Positions 40,950-47,812 of a stretch of DNA of 48,722 bases are shown here, one piece after another; position 1 is the stretch's first letter; each line of letters starts with the position of its first letter. A program made the translations under genes and the position numbers. The stretch is from a virus: positions 1-48,722 of IMG/VR virus record IMGVR_UViG_3300036766_001189, one strand, 5' to 3'. The notes under the pieces are model-generated. The model was not told the DNA's origin and made no database searches. It saw only the letters and a program-made list of their open reading frames with translations.

Positions 40950-41412
40950 GGCGTCCCTCCTGTCTGCCTTTCGGCAAGCTGTGCGTCAGTGTGTCAACAC
41001 TGGCCCGCTCCATCGCCGGGCTTAAGAGTACCGTCGGCGGTCGATCATAGGGCGTGGAGAGTCGCACGGACTGGCCCCTGTGCCGGATGGTCTGTCCCAC
41101 GCTGCACCGGGCACCACGGGAGATGCGGACGCTCACGAGTAGTTCAGCGATAGCGTCTCGAAGTGCGCTGTGCTCGTGTCTTAGTGGGCCTACGAGCGAT
41201 GGAATGCCCCCGAATACCGCGACTTCCTTCACCAGAAGTGCATCGAATACCTCGCGGAGCGTTCTCAGGGCCGTGCCCTGGGCCGCGTGGTAGGCGTCGA
41301 GGTCGTCGGCAGCCGTGTTCAAGCGGTGCCGCAGGTCGGTCGCATTCGCGCCACCATCGACAAGCTCACGCGCGTGTAATCGTAGCTGCGCACTCAACGG
41401 GTGGGCGCTCAT
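40939..41412 (-). CDS. Hypothetical helical protein
   Basis: 157 residues. ATG 41412 overlaps the TGA of the 26-residue peptide gene; no separate ribosome site, so it is probably translated by coupling. Mostly helical (LRLHARELVDGGANATDLRH, RTLREVFDALLVKE), with a basic C-terminus. No family recognised. Confidence 0.6.
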   Translation of the reverse strand: MSAHPLSAQLRLHARELVDGGANATDLRHRLNTAADDLDAYHAAQGTALRTLREVFDALLVKEVAVFGGIPSLVGPLRHEHSALRDAIAELLVSVRISRGARCSVGQTIRHRGQSVRLSTPYDRPPTVLLSPAMERASVDTLTHSLPKGRQEGRHGR

Positions 41413-41489
41413 CGGGCTAACCACCAGCCGAACACGATTCCGCACGCCGCCATCACGAACCAGAGCCACGCCGAATATCGTTCGCTCAC
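41409..41489 (-). CDS. 26-residue membrane peptide
   Basis: GTG 41489 has AGGAGG at ideal distance; the peptide (SERYSAWLWFVMAACGIVFG core) is one membrane helix. Start and stop both overlap neighbours (GTGA and ATGA), which supports translation. Function unknown. Confidence 0.6.
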   Translation of the reverse strand: MSERYSAWLWFVMAACGIVFGWWLAR

Positions 41490-41707
41490 TTCTCGCCTCC
41501 TGTCGTCTCCGGCACGCGCCGAATCATGACTTTTTGAATGACCACATCGGCATCTGTTCCCCTGGTGGTATAGCCGGCATTGTTCGCGGCATCCACCGCG
41601 ACATGGCGCCGCCAGAACACGGGCAGATGCCCATCAATCACGGCCAGTTTGCCGGTGCGCTCGACGATACCCCACGCTGGGACTGGTAATCGCAATCTCG
41701 GGTTCAT
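41486..41707 (-). CDS. Hypothetical early protein
   Basis: 73 residues from ATG 41707, overlapping the previous stop. An alpha/beta pattern with a WGIVERTGKLAVIDGHLPVF strand pair and a basic tail. No family known. Confidence 0.65.
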   Translation of the reverse strand: MNPRLRLPVPAWGIVERTGKLAVIDGHLPVFWRRHVAVDAANNAGYTTRGTDADVVIQKVMIRRVPETTGGEK

Positions 41708-42165
41708 GGTGTCTCCGTCCCGCGCAGTCGCCAATTCACAGGACCGACCGTCGCAAACAACGGACTGATGGCGCCGGCTGAGAAGATCGTGATGAACAGA
41801 TCCTCGCCCTCGAACACGCGACGCCGTTCTTCATCCGTGAAGACCCAGCGCGTGATGACTTGGTGATCAGGCGTCCGCACGCTTGGCCGCGGTAAATAGC
41901 CATCTGCCTGCTGATGCTCCGCGATGACAATAGCCCGTGAACCAGCGGGGACGAGCGCAGGGTCGATACGTGGATCAGCTATTTCCATCTGGGCTTTCTC
42001 CTGTCGTCTCCGTCCAGCGATCTGTGACCACATCCCACCCATTCGGAACCGAATCACGGCCGCGCAGCGCCGACAGCGATAGAGCACGTCTAGTTCAGAG
42101 GATGGGGTGATTGGTCCATCTGGATCATGCCCAATCCACTGGCACAGTAATCGTCGTAAGCTCAT
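41704..42165 (-). CDS. Hypothetical protein with N-terminal Cys-His cluster
   Basis: 153 residues, GGAGG before ATG 42165. Residues 1-40 hold C8, H13 and CRRC near 31-34, a possible zinc site. The C-terminal 90 residues form a separate alpha/beta domain (PAGSRAIVIAEHQQADGY, then ADGY-type loops). An internal ATG could make the C-terminal domain alone. No family. Confidence 0.6.
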   Translation of the reverse strand: MSLRRLLCQWIGHDPDGPITPSSELDVLYRCRRCAAVIRFRMGGMWSQIAGRRRQEKAQMEIADPRIDPALVPAGSRAIVIAEHQQADGYLPRPSVRTPDHQVITRWVFTDEERRRVFEGEDLFITIFSAGAISPLFATVGPVNWRLRGTETP

Positions 42166-42440
42166 GGCTTACCTCCGAGGGCGGCATCGACGGCTGTGCA
42201 TGTGCAGCAGCGGCTATCGAAGTCACCTGTTGGCCACGGGTGACATTCCTGACACCCCTCATGCGACTTCCGATACGCCTTCAGTAGCGGCCGGAGATCC
42301 GCGCCTGGCGTGGTATCGCATCCGAGCGTGTTCAACGCGGCATCGAGTTCATCGGCCCGCTCATGGTCGCGTTGATGCCGCGAGAGTCGCCAGTGGTCCA
42401 CGAGCACATGGAGAGTGGCCCCTATGTGCGTCATCCTCAT
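42162..42440 (-). CDS. Small Cys-rich protein
   Basis: 92 residues from ATG 42440, coupled to the helicase stop. Helical His/Arg-rich N-terminus, then GCQECHPW near 62 and a CCTC cluster near 78, consistent with one zinc site. Function unknown. Confidence 0.65.
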   Translation of the reverse strand: MRMTHIGATLHVLVDHWRLSRHQRDHERADELDAALNTLGCDTTPGADLRPLLKAYRKSHEGCQECHPWPTGDFDSRCCTCTAVDAALGGKP

Positions 42441-43312
42441 TCGTCACCTCCCTCTTCCTTGACCGCCTGCCGATGCTCCTGGCTGGCGGTATATGATCCC
42501 TTCAACACGATCCCGGTCTTTGCCTTGTCCGTGTGGGAGGGCGTCACGTAGATATTCTGATTGAGCCCCCAGGCGCGCGTCTTGTCGGGTTCGATCCACG
42601 TCACCGACAGTCCATCCTTGGTCGGGCGACCGGGCCGCTTCACATGATAGACCGTCTGGTCGGCCGCGCTCAGCCACGCCTTCGCCCCCCGCATGGTCCG
42701 GCGACGTCCCTCGCCCATGCTGCGCGTCTTGGCATGCTTCATGACCAGCGCCGTGCACACCGGGTCCGTGAGCCGCTTGATCTGCTCGATGCGCCGGAGC
42801 ACCGCGGTCGCCTCCGCGTTGCTATTCTCATCCTGGACGTGAAAGCACGGCGTGGCCGTATCGAACCACATGGCGTGCGGCCGTACATACCGCACCCACT
42901 TCTCACACTCGACTGCCCAGTCCTCCCCGCCCAGATTGAACGCCACCACCCAGAGATTCTCCTGGAGGAGGGCGAGATCCGGGTCATGCTGCGTCGCCAT
43001 GAGCCCATACCAGACCTGCTGGATGTACTTGTTCCGGTTCTGTTCGCTGTTCTCCTCGTCGAAGTAGAGGACGCGCTTCGGCTCGCCGGCCGGAATGAGC
43101 CCCCCGAAGGCGGGGACTCCCGCGGCCACCGCCATCGCCAGATGGTAATTGATGACCGACTTGCCCACCCCGCTTTCTCCGGCCACTGCAATGGTCGTGC
43201 CCTGGAGATACATGCCCGGAATCAGCCACGTCGGCTCGATGTCGTCCGCGGTCAGGACATCCACGATGGTGTTCTCGGGCGCAAACACGTCCCCCTCTCG
43301 CGAGTCACTCAC
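42437..43312 (-). CDS. RepA/DnaB-like RecA-fold ATPase, putative replicative helicase
   Basis: 291 residues. Walker A GESGVGKS at 45-52, an acidic YFDEENS motif near 93 and a Walker B-like HAMWFDTATP near 145. A later HAKTRS motif near 190 fits the RepA-type (AAA_25) helicase family. As the only helicase-like ATPase seen, it probably unwinds DNA for the family A polymerase. No primase is recognised. ATGA-coupled on both sides. Confidence 0.82.
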   Translation of the reverse strand: MSDSREGDVFAPENTIVDVLTADDIEPTWLIPGMYLQGTTIAVAGESGVGKSVINYHLAMAVAAGVPAFGGLIPAGEPKRVLYFDEENSEQNRNKYIQQVWYGLMATQHDPDLALLQENLWVVAFNLGGEDWAVECEKWVRYVRPHAMWFDTATPCFHVQDENSNAEATAVLRRIEQIKRLTDPVCTALVMKHAKTRSMGEGRRRTMRGAKAWLSAADQTVYHVKRPGRPTKDGLSVTWIEPDKTRAWGLNQNIYVTPSHTDKAKTGIVLKGSYTASQEHRQAVKEEGGDE

Positions 43313-43734
43313 CGGCCCCCCTCCAGGTAGGCCACAACCCGTCGAAGCTGCTGGATGCTACCGCCGAACATCCCGAGCCCCACCACACACCGCCGACACA
43401 CGAGCCCCCGCACATGGCGCGGCCGATCCTGGTCCGCGGCCAGCGTTCTCCACGGTAAGGGGCGCTCCCCACACGCGGCACACACCCCTCTCTGGTGGCG
43501 AAGCCGCTCCGCATAGCCCGCAGGTGTCAGGCCGACTCGTTTCAGTACGGCCGTTCGGGCATACCCCCGCACCTTCTCGGGGTGCTGTTGCTTCCAGAGG
43601 GCGTTCCTACACGGAGGGGAGCACGCGCGGGATGTGCGCCTCGCCGGAAGGAAGCGCGTCCTGCACCACCCACACGGGCGGAGGAACCCGTCCGCCCAGT
43701 TCGATTCTGAAATAGGGTTTGTGGAAATTTTCAT
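43309..43734 (-). CDS. Endonuclease VII-like protein with altered catalytic residues
   Basis: 141 residues. CAAC near 84 and CRRC near 114 keep the zinc pair, and VRGLVC-RRC-x2-GLG plus the C-terminal helix match the recombination endonuclease VII family. The usual VDHDH is AADQD here and the Asn after the second Cys pair is Val, so the catalytic His and Asn appear lost. An extra N-terminal CGWC-x(n)-C-x3-C zinc element is present. It may bind junctions without cutting. Lies at the head of the replication gene block. Confidence 0.75.
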   Translation of the reverse strand: MKISTNPISESNWADGFLRPCGWCRTRFLPARRTSRACSPPCRNALWKQQHPEKVRGYARTAVLKRVGLTPAGYAERLRHQRGVCAACGERPLPWRTLAADQDRPRHVRGLVCRRCVVGLGMFGGSIQQLRRVVAYLEGGR

Positions 43735-43825
43735 GATCGGATTCCCTGAGTGTTTTCATCGAAATAATAGCGCACCCTCTATCTAAAGAGGCCGCTACCC
43801 GGATGGCATTACGGGCCTCCTCGCG

Positions 43826-44077
43826 TTAGTGCGTCCGCAGGGTGGCATCCGTCCCGCCCACCTCGTGCCACAACGCCCGCACCGCGGCCCGCAACACGTC
43901 CATATCCGCGCCATGCTCACGGGCCACCGCCACACTCTGATACAGCAAGGTCCAGTAGGCGGATAGGACTTCGTTTGTGGTCGGCGCCAGACGCTGCGCC
44001 GCCGTGAGGATGCCCTCATTCGCGGCCATGCAGAGCGCGCGCACGATGTGTTCTCGCGTCGGGGGAGGGGCGTCCAT
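43826..44077 (-). CDS. Small helical hypothetical protein
   Basis: 83 residues from ATG 44077, overlapping the previous stop by one base; longer upstream frames are antisense noise. All-helical with HIVRALCMAANEGILTAAQR and a Trp/Tyr-rich core. No family. Confidence 0.65.
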   Translation of the reverse strand: MDAPPPTREHIVRALCMAANEGILTAAQRLAPTTNEVLSAYWTLLYQSVAVAREHGADMDVLRAAVRALWHEVGGTDATLRTH

Positions 44078-44274
44078 CACCACGGCGCCACCACCAACAG
44101 GTAGACCACGGCCACCGTCATGGCCCCCACCCACGCCAGTAGGAGCCGCCGCTCCCGGAGCAACATCGATGTGGCCCCTAGGATCGCCCGGAGCGCCGAG
44201 ACGTGGTCCGTGAGGGCCGCCTCGATCGTCCGGTCGTTGGTGCCTCGCATCTTTTGATAGATTTTGTCTGCCAT
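44077..44274 (-). CDS. Membrane-anchored helical protein
   Basis: 65 residues. A charged helix (residues 1-42) precedes one C-terminal membrane span (LLAWVGAMTVAVVYLLVVAP). It resembles holin-accessory or early inhibitory membrane proteins in layout, but it lies far from the lysis genes. Coupled on both sides. Confidence 0.65.
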   Translation of the reverse strand: MADKIYQKMRGTNDRTIEAALTDHVSALRAILGATSMLLRERRLLLAWVGAMTVAVVYLLVVAPW

Positions 44275-44466
44275 TTACTCCTCCTCGGGTATGTCGGTGT
44301 CGTAGCGGGTCAGGCGAGACGAGGGGGTGCGTACCGCATCGGCCACCTCCTCCATCAGCCGCCCCGCCCACGGGTAGGTGTGCGGGTGGACCCGCACCAC
44401 GGGGAGCGGGGCCAGCATGATCTGCATCCGCGCGACGTGGCGACGGGTCTTCTCGATCTCGGTCAT
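44275..44466 (-). CDS. Small hypothetical early protein
   Basis: 63 residues from ATG 44466. One helix rich in Arg/Met and an acidic C-terminus (DTDIPEEE), whose Glu codons double as the ribosome site for the next gene. No family. Confidence 0.6.
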   Translation of the reverse strand: MTEIEKTRRHVARMQIMLAPLPVVRVHPHTYPWAGRLMEEVADAVRTPSSRLTRYDTDIPEEE

Positions 44467-44482
44467 GGGGGTGGTCCTGATC

Positions 44483-45172
44483 CTAGTCCTTGTCCTTGCC
44501 GCAATCGCGGTGGCCATCGTCATTGTGGTCGCCACTATTCCCATTCCTGCACGGCGGCTTCCCATCGTCGGAGCCTGGAGGGGGGTTCGAACCACCACCA
44601 CCCGCACCACCGCCCCCAGGAGCGCCGTCGCCACCCGGTCCCGCCCCTGAGCCGCCCTCGCCTCCACTCGCTCCACCAGGGGCGTCAGGGGGCCGCGGAA
44701 CAGGCCCCACCACGACCACCCGAGCACCCTCCCCGATGGAATACTCGAACCACGGCGACCAGCTACCCACTTCGCCGCACGACTGCACGCGAATGCGCGC
44801 CCGGAAGATTCCGGTCCCGAGCCTGAAGTCCCGATAGGCGGGCTCCGTCTCATCCACGCCCACCAGCGCGACGGTCGTGTAGGTGGCGCCATTCGCCTCG
44901 CGCCGCTGGACTTCGATTTGGTAGCTCTCCACCCCCAACACCAGCGACCACATCGCCGTGGCCGTCTCCTCATGCGTCCCGACCCGGAACAGCCCTGGTC
45001 CCTCGGTGGGACACGAGTAGCGTGGATTGATCGACACCAACCGGGTATGGCTAATGTCCCCTCCTGAGGACAGCGGGACACTCGGCCCGATCCCCGTCGT
45101 CTGTAGTGGGGCGACCGGCCCGCTACAGGCTGCTAGCATCACGAGGACTCCGCTCAGTCGTACGTATCGCAT
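44483..45172 (-). CDS. Lipoprotein with FN3-like domain and Gly-rich tail
   Basis: 229 residues from ATG 45172, strong GGAGGAG upstream. A signal peptide with lipobox L13-A-A-C16 predicts a membrane lipoprotein. Residues about 60-150 have an FN3/Ig strand pattern (SLVLGVESYQIEVQR, then RARIRVQSC). The last 70 residues are Gly/Pro/Ser-rich and end in Asp/His/Lys. Early phage lipoproteins often block superinfection; this is the main hypothesis here. Confidence 0.8.
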   Translation of the reverse strand: MRYVRLSGVLVMLAACSGPVAPLQTTGIGPSVPLSSGGDISHTRLVSINPRYSCPTEGPGLFRVGTHEETATAMWSLVLGVESYQIEVQRREANGATYTTVALVGVDETEPAYRDFRLGTGIFRARIRVQSCGEVGSWSPWFEYSIGEGARVVVVGPVPRPPDAPGGASGGEGGSGAGPGGDGAPGGGGAGGGGSNPPPGSDDGKPPCRNGNSGDHNDDGHRDCGKDKD

Positions 45173-45230
45173 ATTGCCTTCTCCTCCAGGTTGTTGTTGA
45201 TTGCCCTCCGCGTATGCAAGACGTGTGCCG

Positions 45231-45428
45231 CTACCGCCCCTCCCGGTCATCAATCCTCACAATCACCATCGTGAAGGAAGACGCCGTGATCCGCTCCTCC
45301 CCTTTCAACGCAAGCCACACCCCGACTCGGCCATGCAACGTGCGTGGCTGCACATACACCAGACGCCACCCTCGATACACATGCGCATCAACGTCGCACG
45401 CCTGATCCTGGTCCTGCTGGTCCCGCAT
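45231..45428 (-). CDS. Small hypothetical early protein
   Basis: 65 residues, GAGGAGGAGG just before ATG 45428. It opens with a Gln/Asp run (MRDQQDQDQACD) and then forms a beta-rich domain (GWRLVYVQPRTLHGRVGVWL). The Asp/Gln run recurs in another early protein (45964 and 46117 entries). No family. Confidence 0.7.
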   Translation of the reverse strand: MRDQQDQDQACDVDAHVYRGWRLVYVQPRTLHGRVGVWLALKGEERITASSFTMVIVRIDDREGR

Positions 45429-45440
45429 ACCTCCTCCTCT

Positions 45441-45602
45441 CTACATGAACGCGCGCGTTACCATCCATCGACATTCCGCGGTATCCCACTCATGCCCGAT
45501 GAGCACCTTTAGCACCCCGGCCCACGCCGCGGCATCCTCCACCACCCGCACCAGGACGACACGCCCGGTCCGGATCTGCACCAGCACGAGGCACGGGATC
45601 AC
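45441..45602 (-). CDS. Small hypothetical early protein
   Basis: 53 residues from GTG 45602, overlapping the previous stop (GTGA). Beta-alpha pattern with VLVQIRTGRVVLVRVVEDAA, then a helix and Trp-rich end. No family recognised. Confidence 0.6.
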   Translation of the reverse strand: MIPCLVLVQIRTGRVVLVRVVEDAAAWAGVLKVLIGHEWDTAECRWMVTRAFM

Positions 45603-45748
45603 AGTGGCACCACCCCTCGCCCGCCACACGCGCGGCAGTCCGCCACGGGGATGTCGTCCGGCGCGTCCTCCGAGATGGCTGCGAGCCCGGTCCCGCCGCA
45701 CACCCCGCAATACTCGTGATCATCGTCTAACGGCACGTCAGGCTGCAT
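45599..45748 (-). CDS. DnaJ-type zinc-ribbon mini-protein
   Basis: 49 residues from ATG 45748 (GGGAGGG 9 bases upstream). CGVCGGTG and CRACGGRG form the two CxxCxGxG halves of a DnaJ-like zinc module, nearly the whole protein. The same motif type is inserted in this phage's DNA polymerase. Possibly a protein- or DNA-binding adaptor. Confidence 0.72.
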   Translation of the reverse strand: MQPDVPLDDDHEYCGVCGGTGLAAISEDAPDDIPVADCRACGGRGVVPL

Positions 45749-45971
45749 GTCCATACCCTCCCACAAAACACTGTTCCGATTCCGACCACACCGCAACATA
45801 CTGGATACTATCACGCGGATCCGCCAGCAATGCGCGTGCCTCTGCCTCGACGTCCTCTCCATCCAGAGTCCCAGCCAGCCACTCCCCCGCCGTCTGCCCC
45901 GCCGTGCGCCCCGGTCGGCACACGTGCAGGATATACGGGCCTCGATGGCGTGTCCAAAACGGGTCAGCCAT
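45738..45971 (-). CDS. Small hypothetical early protein
   Basis: 77 residues from ATG 45971, with GGGAGG six bases upstream. Alpha/beta pattern: WTRHRGPYILHVCRPG, an Ala/Glu helix and a SIQYVAVWSESEQCFVGGYG strand pair. No family. Confidence 0.65.
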   Translation of the reverse strand: MADPFWTRHRGPYILHVCRPGRTAGQTAGEWLAGTLDGEDVEAEARALLADPRDSIQYVAVWSESEQCFVGGYGHAA

Positions 45972-46099
45972 CCTCATCCTCCCGGTCTCGATCGCGGTCC
46001 CGATACCGCATCGGGAGGCACAAGGCGCAGTAGTCCTCATATTCCGCCGGCTGCGCAGAAGGGGCAAATGAGCGGCCTGTCGTCGTTCGTCTCACACAT
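45964..46099 (-). CDS. Zinc-ribbon mini-protein apparently needing a +1 frameshift
   Basis: ATG 46099 (GGGAGG upstream) encodes MCETNDDRPLICPFC, then the frame stops after five more codons. One base over, the sequence reads QPAEYEDYCALCLPMRYR and a charged Arg/Asp tail ending at 45964. Joined by +1 shift after the TTC-TGC codons this gives a 44-residue protein with C-x2-C-x8-C-x2-C, a regular zinc ribbon. Either a programmed shift, a one-base error in the assembly, or a recent indel. The second frame alone could start at GTG 46095. Confidence 0.4.
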
Positions 46100-46116
46100 A
46101 CCGCATGCCCTCCCGG

Positions 46117-46332
46117 TTAATGCCGCGTCACCGGCCGACCATCCTGCTGAATGTACCAGCGCTCCGCCAAATCCGCGTTGATCGCGGCGCGCTCCCGGTT
46201 CGCGGCGACCTTCGCTCGTGCGATACTCTCGGCCGTGACTGGCGGATAGTCCCGGCTCTGGTCCTGGTCCTGGTTCACAACCGACTCTTGACCGGCGCGC
46301 ACAGCGCCACCAATTGATCGTGATCGAGGCAT
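46117..46332 (-). CDS. Small charged early protein
   Basis: 71 residues from ATG 46332 with AAAGGA eight bases upstream. A polar N-terminus with NQDQDQSRD is followed by a strong charged helix (AESIARAKVAANRERAAINA). Overlaps the C-terminal end of the upstream gene by 58 bases in another frame. Function unknown. Confidence 0.62.
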   Translation of the reverse strand: MPRSRSIGGAVRAGQESVVNQDQDQSRDYPPVTAESIARAKVAANRERAAINADLAERWYIQQDGRPVTRH

Positions 46333-46526
46333 GGGGCATCCTTTCCGGCAAAATGGTTTGCGTGGCGAGACGTCGTGACGCTGAAATGGCGGGACGTGCG
46401 TAGGTACCCGCGGTCGTACACACTCACCCCGATCCCCTTCGGAATGAACGCGGCAACGATCACCCCATAGCTGAGACACACTTCGCGCCCATCGGCGAGG
46501 GTAACGATTTGCACATTGTCTTTCAT
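46275..46526 (-). CDS. Small hypothetical early protein
   Basis: 83 residues, AGGAGG before ATG 46526. Beta-rich start (VQIVTLADGREVCLSYGVIV) and a His/Ser-rich C-terminus. No family. Its 3' part shares DNA with the next gene in a different frame. Confidence 0.65.
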   Translation of the reverse strand: MKDNVQIVTLADGREVCLSYGVIVAAFIPKGIGVSVYDRGYLRTSRHFSVTTSRHANHFAGKDAPCLDHDQLVALCAPVKSRL

Positions 46527-46589
46527 CGATCATCCTCCTTGAGAGGGACCACACCCGGTCCCTGATGTGAACGCCCGTCGAGCCGTGTC

Positions 46590-46763
46590 TTACCCGTTGA
46601 CCGTGACGCGGTAAAGCCGATAGCGCCCATCCCCGTTCGCGCGCAATGCGTCGAGCACAATCCCGACAAGCGTACGAAGATTCGCGTCACCAAGACCGGT
46701 ATCCAAGGTAGACGAGGTAAACACACGCACATCATTTCGCTTGATCGTCCAATAGATTTTCAT
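46590..46763 (-). CDS. Small hypothetical early protein
   Basis: 57 residues from ATG 46763 (GGAGACAGGA upstream). Alternating strands and one helix: KIYWTIKRNDVRVFTS, LRTLVGIVLDALRANGDG, RYRLYRVTVNG. The pattern is that of a compact beta-alpha-beta fold. No family. Confidence 0.65.
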   Translation of the reverse strand: MKIYWTIKRNDVRVFTSSTLDTGLGDANLRTLVGIVLDALRANGDGRYRLYRVTVNG

Positions 46764-46777
46764 GGTCCTGTCTCCGT

Positions 46778-47812
46778 TCATGATCGGCCGGGTGACATTA
46801 CCCGCCGTTTATACCGCCCATCATAGCGTCGCGCATCCCGCGGCAGATCCCACTCTACCCGGAAGGTGCGCGCGAACGTCTCTAGATCCTCCGTGGTATC
46901 CTCTCGCCGTGCATGAAACCCATACTCCTCCAGTTCCTGCACGAGCGCCGCCCGATCAGCTTGTGCCCAGCTCTCGGGCCATGGCTGCCGGTCCTTCCCG
47001 GCATCCATCGACGTCCACGTGCGCCACACATCCACGCTCGGTGTGCGTTTGCAGAGCAGCGCATCCTCATCGATGTGGCACAACGCCGCCAGCAACTGGA
47101 GCGCATGATTGGTATCCACCGACTCGGTGTGCCCATGCGCCTCCGAGTACCCGATGCTCACGTTGGTGCACTCGGGCACCGTCCCGGCGTAATGCTCCGT
47201 GTCGGTGAACAGGCCATATTCAGATGGGGCATACTCCAGACCGTGCGCGTTCAACTGCTCGGCGAGACTGCGCGCGAACGTATCGCTTGCGGTGCGTCGG
47301 CCCATCTGATGTGTGATGACGTCGCCCGTGCCCTTACGGTCGAAGGCAATGGCAAATTTGATGTCCGAGAGCCACGGGGGATTTTGATCCGCGAGTGCCG
47401 ACGATCCAATGCATCCTTGCTCCTCGCCGTAATGAAAGACGTAGTGACCGGGCACCTTCGCACGAATCAGGTTGACCGCGAGCCACACCCCGACTGTATC
47501 ATCGGCCCCAAGGCAATTCTGTTTGCGCTTCTCCCGTCGCGCAAGGCTGAGGCGCCCGGTCTTATCACACCGGACACGCTGTCGGCCATCGCGCCAATGC
47601 ACCGTGTCGGTGTGGCAGGACCACAACACGGCGGAAGCGGTCCCGTCTGGGCGTGCGACGATCACGTGCAGGTTCCCATGCGCATCCTCTACCGCGCCCA
47701 GCGGATAGATCCAGCGGCCGCAGAACGCGCGATCGGTCGCACTCCCATGCGGACGCGCGTAGGTGTGCATCGCGATCAATTCCGATCGGTGTTGCTCGCG
47801 TTGGGTGATCAT
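46778..47812 (-). CDS. M20/M42-like zinc metallopeptidase
   Basis: 344 residues, ATG 47812 overlapping the previous stop. H67-x-D69 (CHTDTVH), GAD-D105, GEE at 129-131, D158 (AFDRKG) and a C-terminal His in SEAHGH give the complete two-zinc set of M20/M28-clan exopeptidases. There is no signal peptide, so it acts in the cytoplasm. Peptidases or deacylases of this type are unusual in phage early operons; possible substrates are peptides or acylated small molecules used in host defence or nutrition. Confidence 0.82.
   Translation of the reverse strand: MITQREQHRSELIAMHTYARPHGSATDRAFCGRWIYPLGAVEDAHGNLHVIVARPDGTASAVLWSCHTDTVHWRDGRQRVRCDKTGRLSLARREKRKQNCLGADDTVGVWLAVNLIRAKVPGHYVFHYGEEQGCIGSSALADQNPPWLSDIKFAIAFDRKGTGDVITHQMGRRTASDTFARSLAEQLNAHGLEYAPSEYGLFTDTEHYAGTVPECTNVSIGYSEAHGHTESVDTNHALQLLAALCHIDEDALLCKRTPSVDVWRTWTSMDAGKDRQPWPESWAQADRAALVQELEEYGFHARREDTTEDLETFARTFRVEWDLPRDARRYDGRYKRRVMSPGRS

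Noticed and set aside
43735-43825. Leftward promoter before the Endo VII-like gene
   Set aside because: A TATTAT and a small CCTCT/AGAGG hairpin exist, but no -35 hexamer at proper spacing supports a call.
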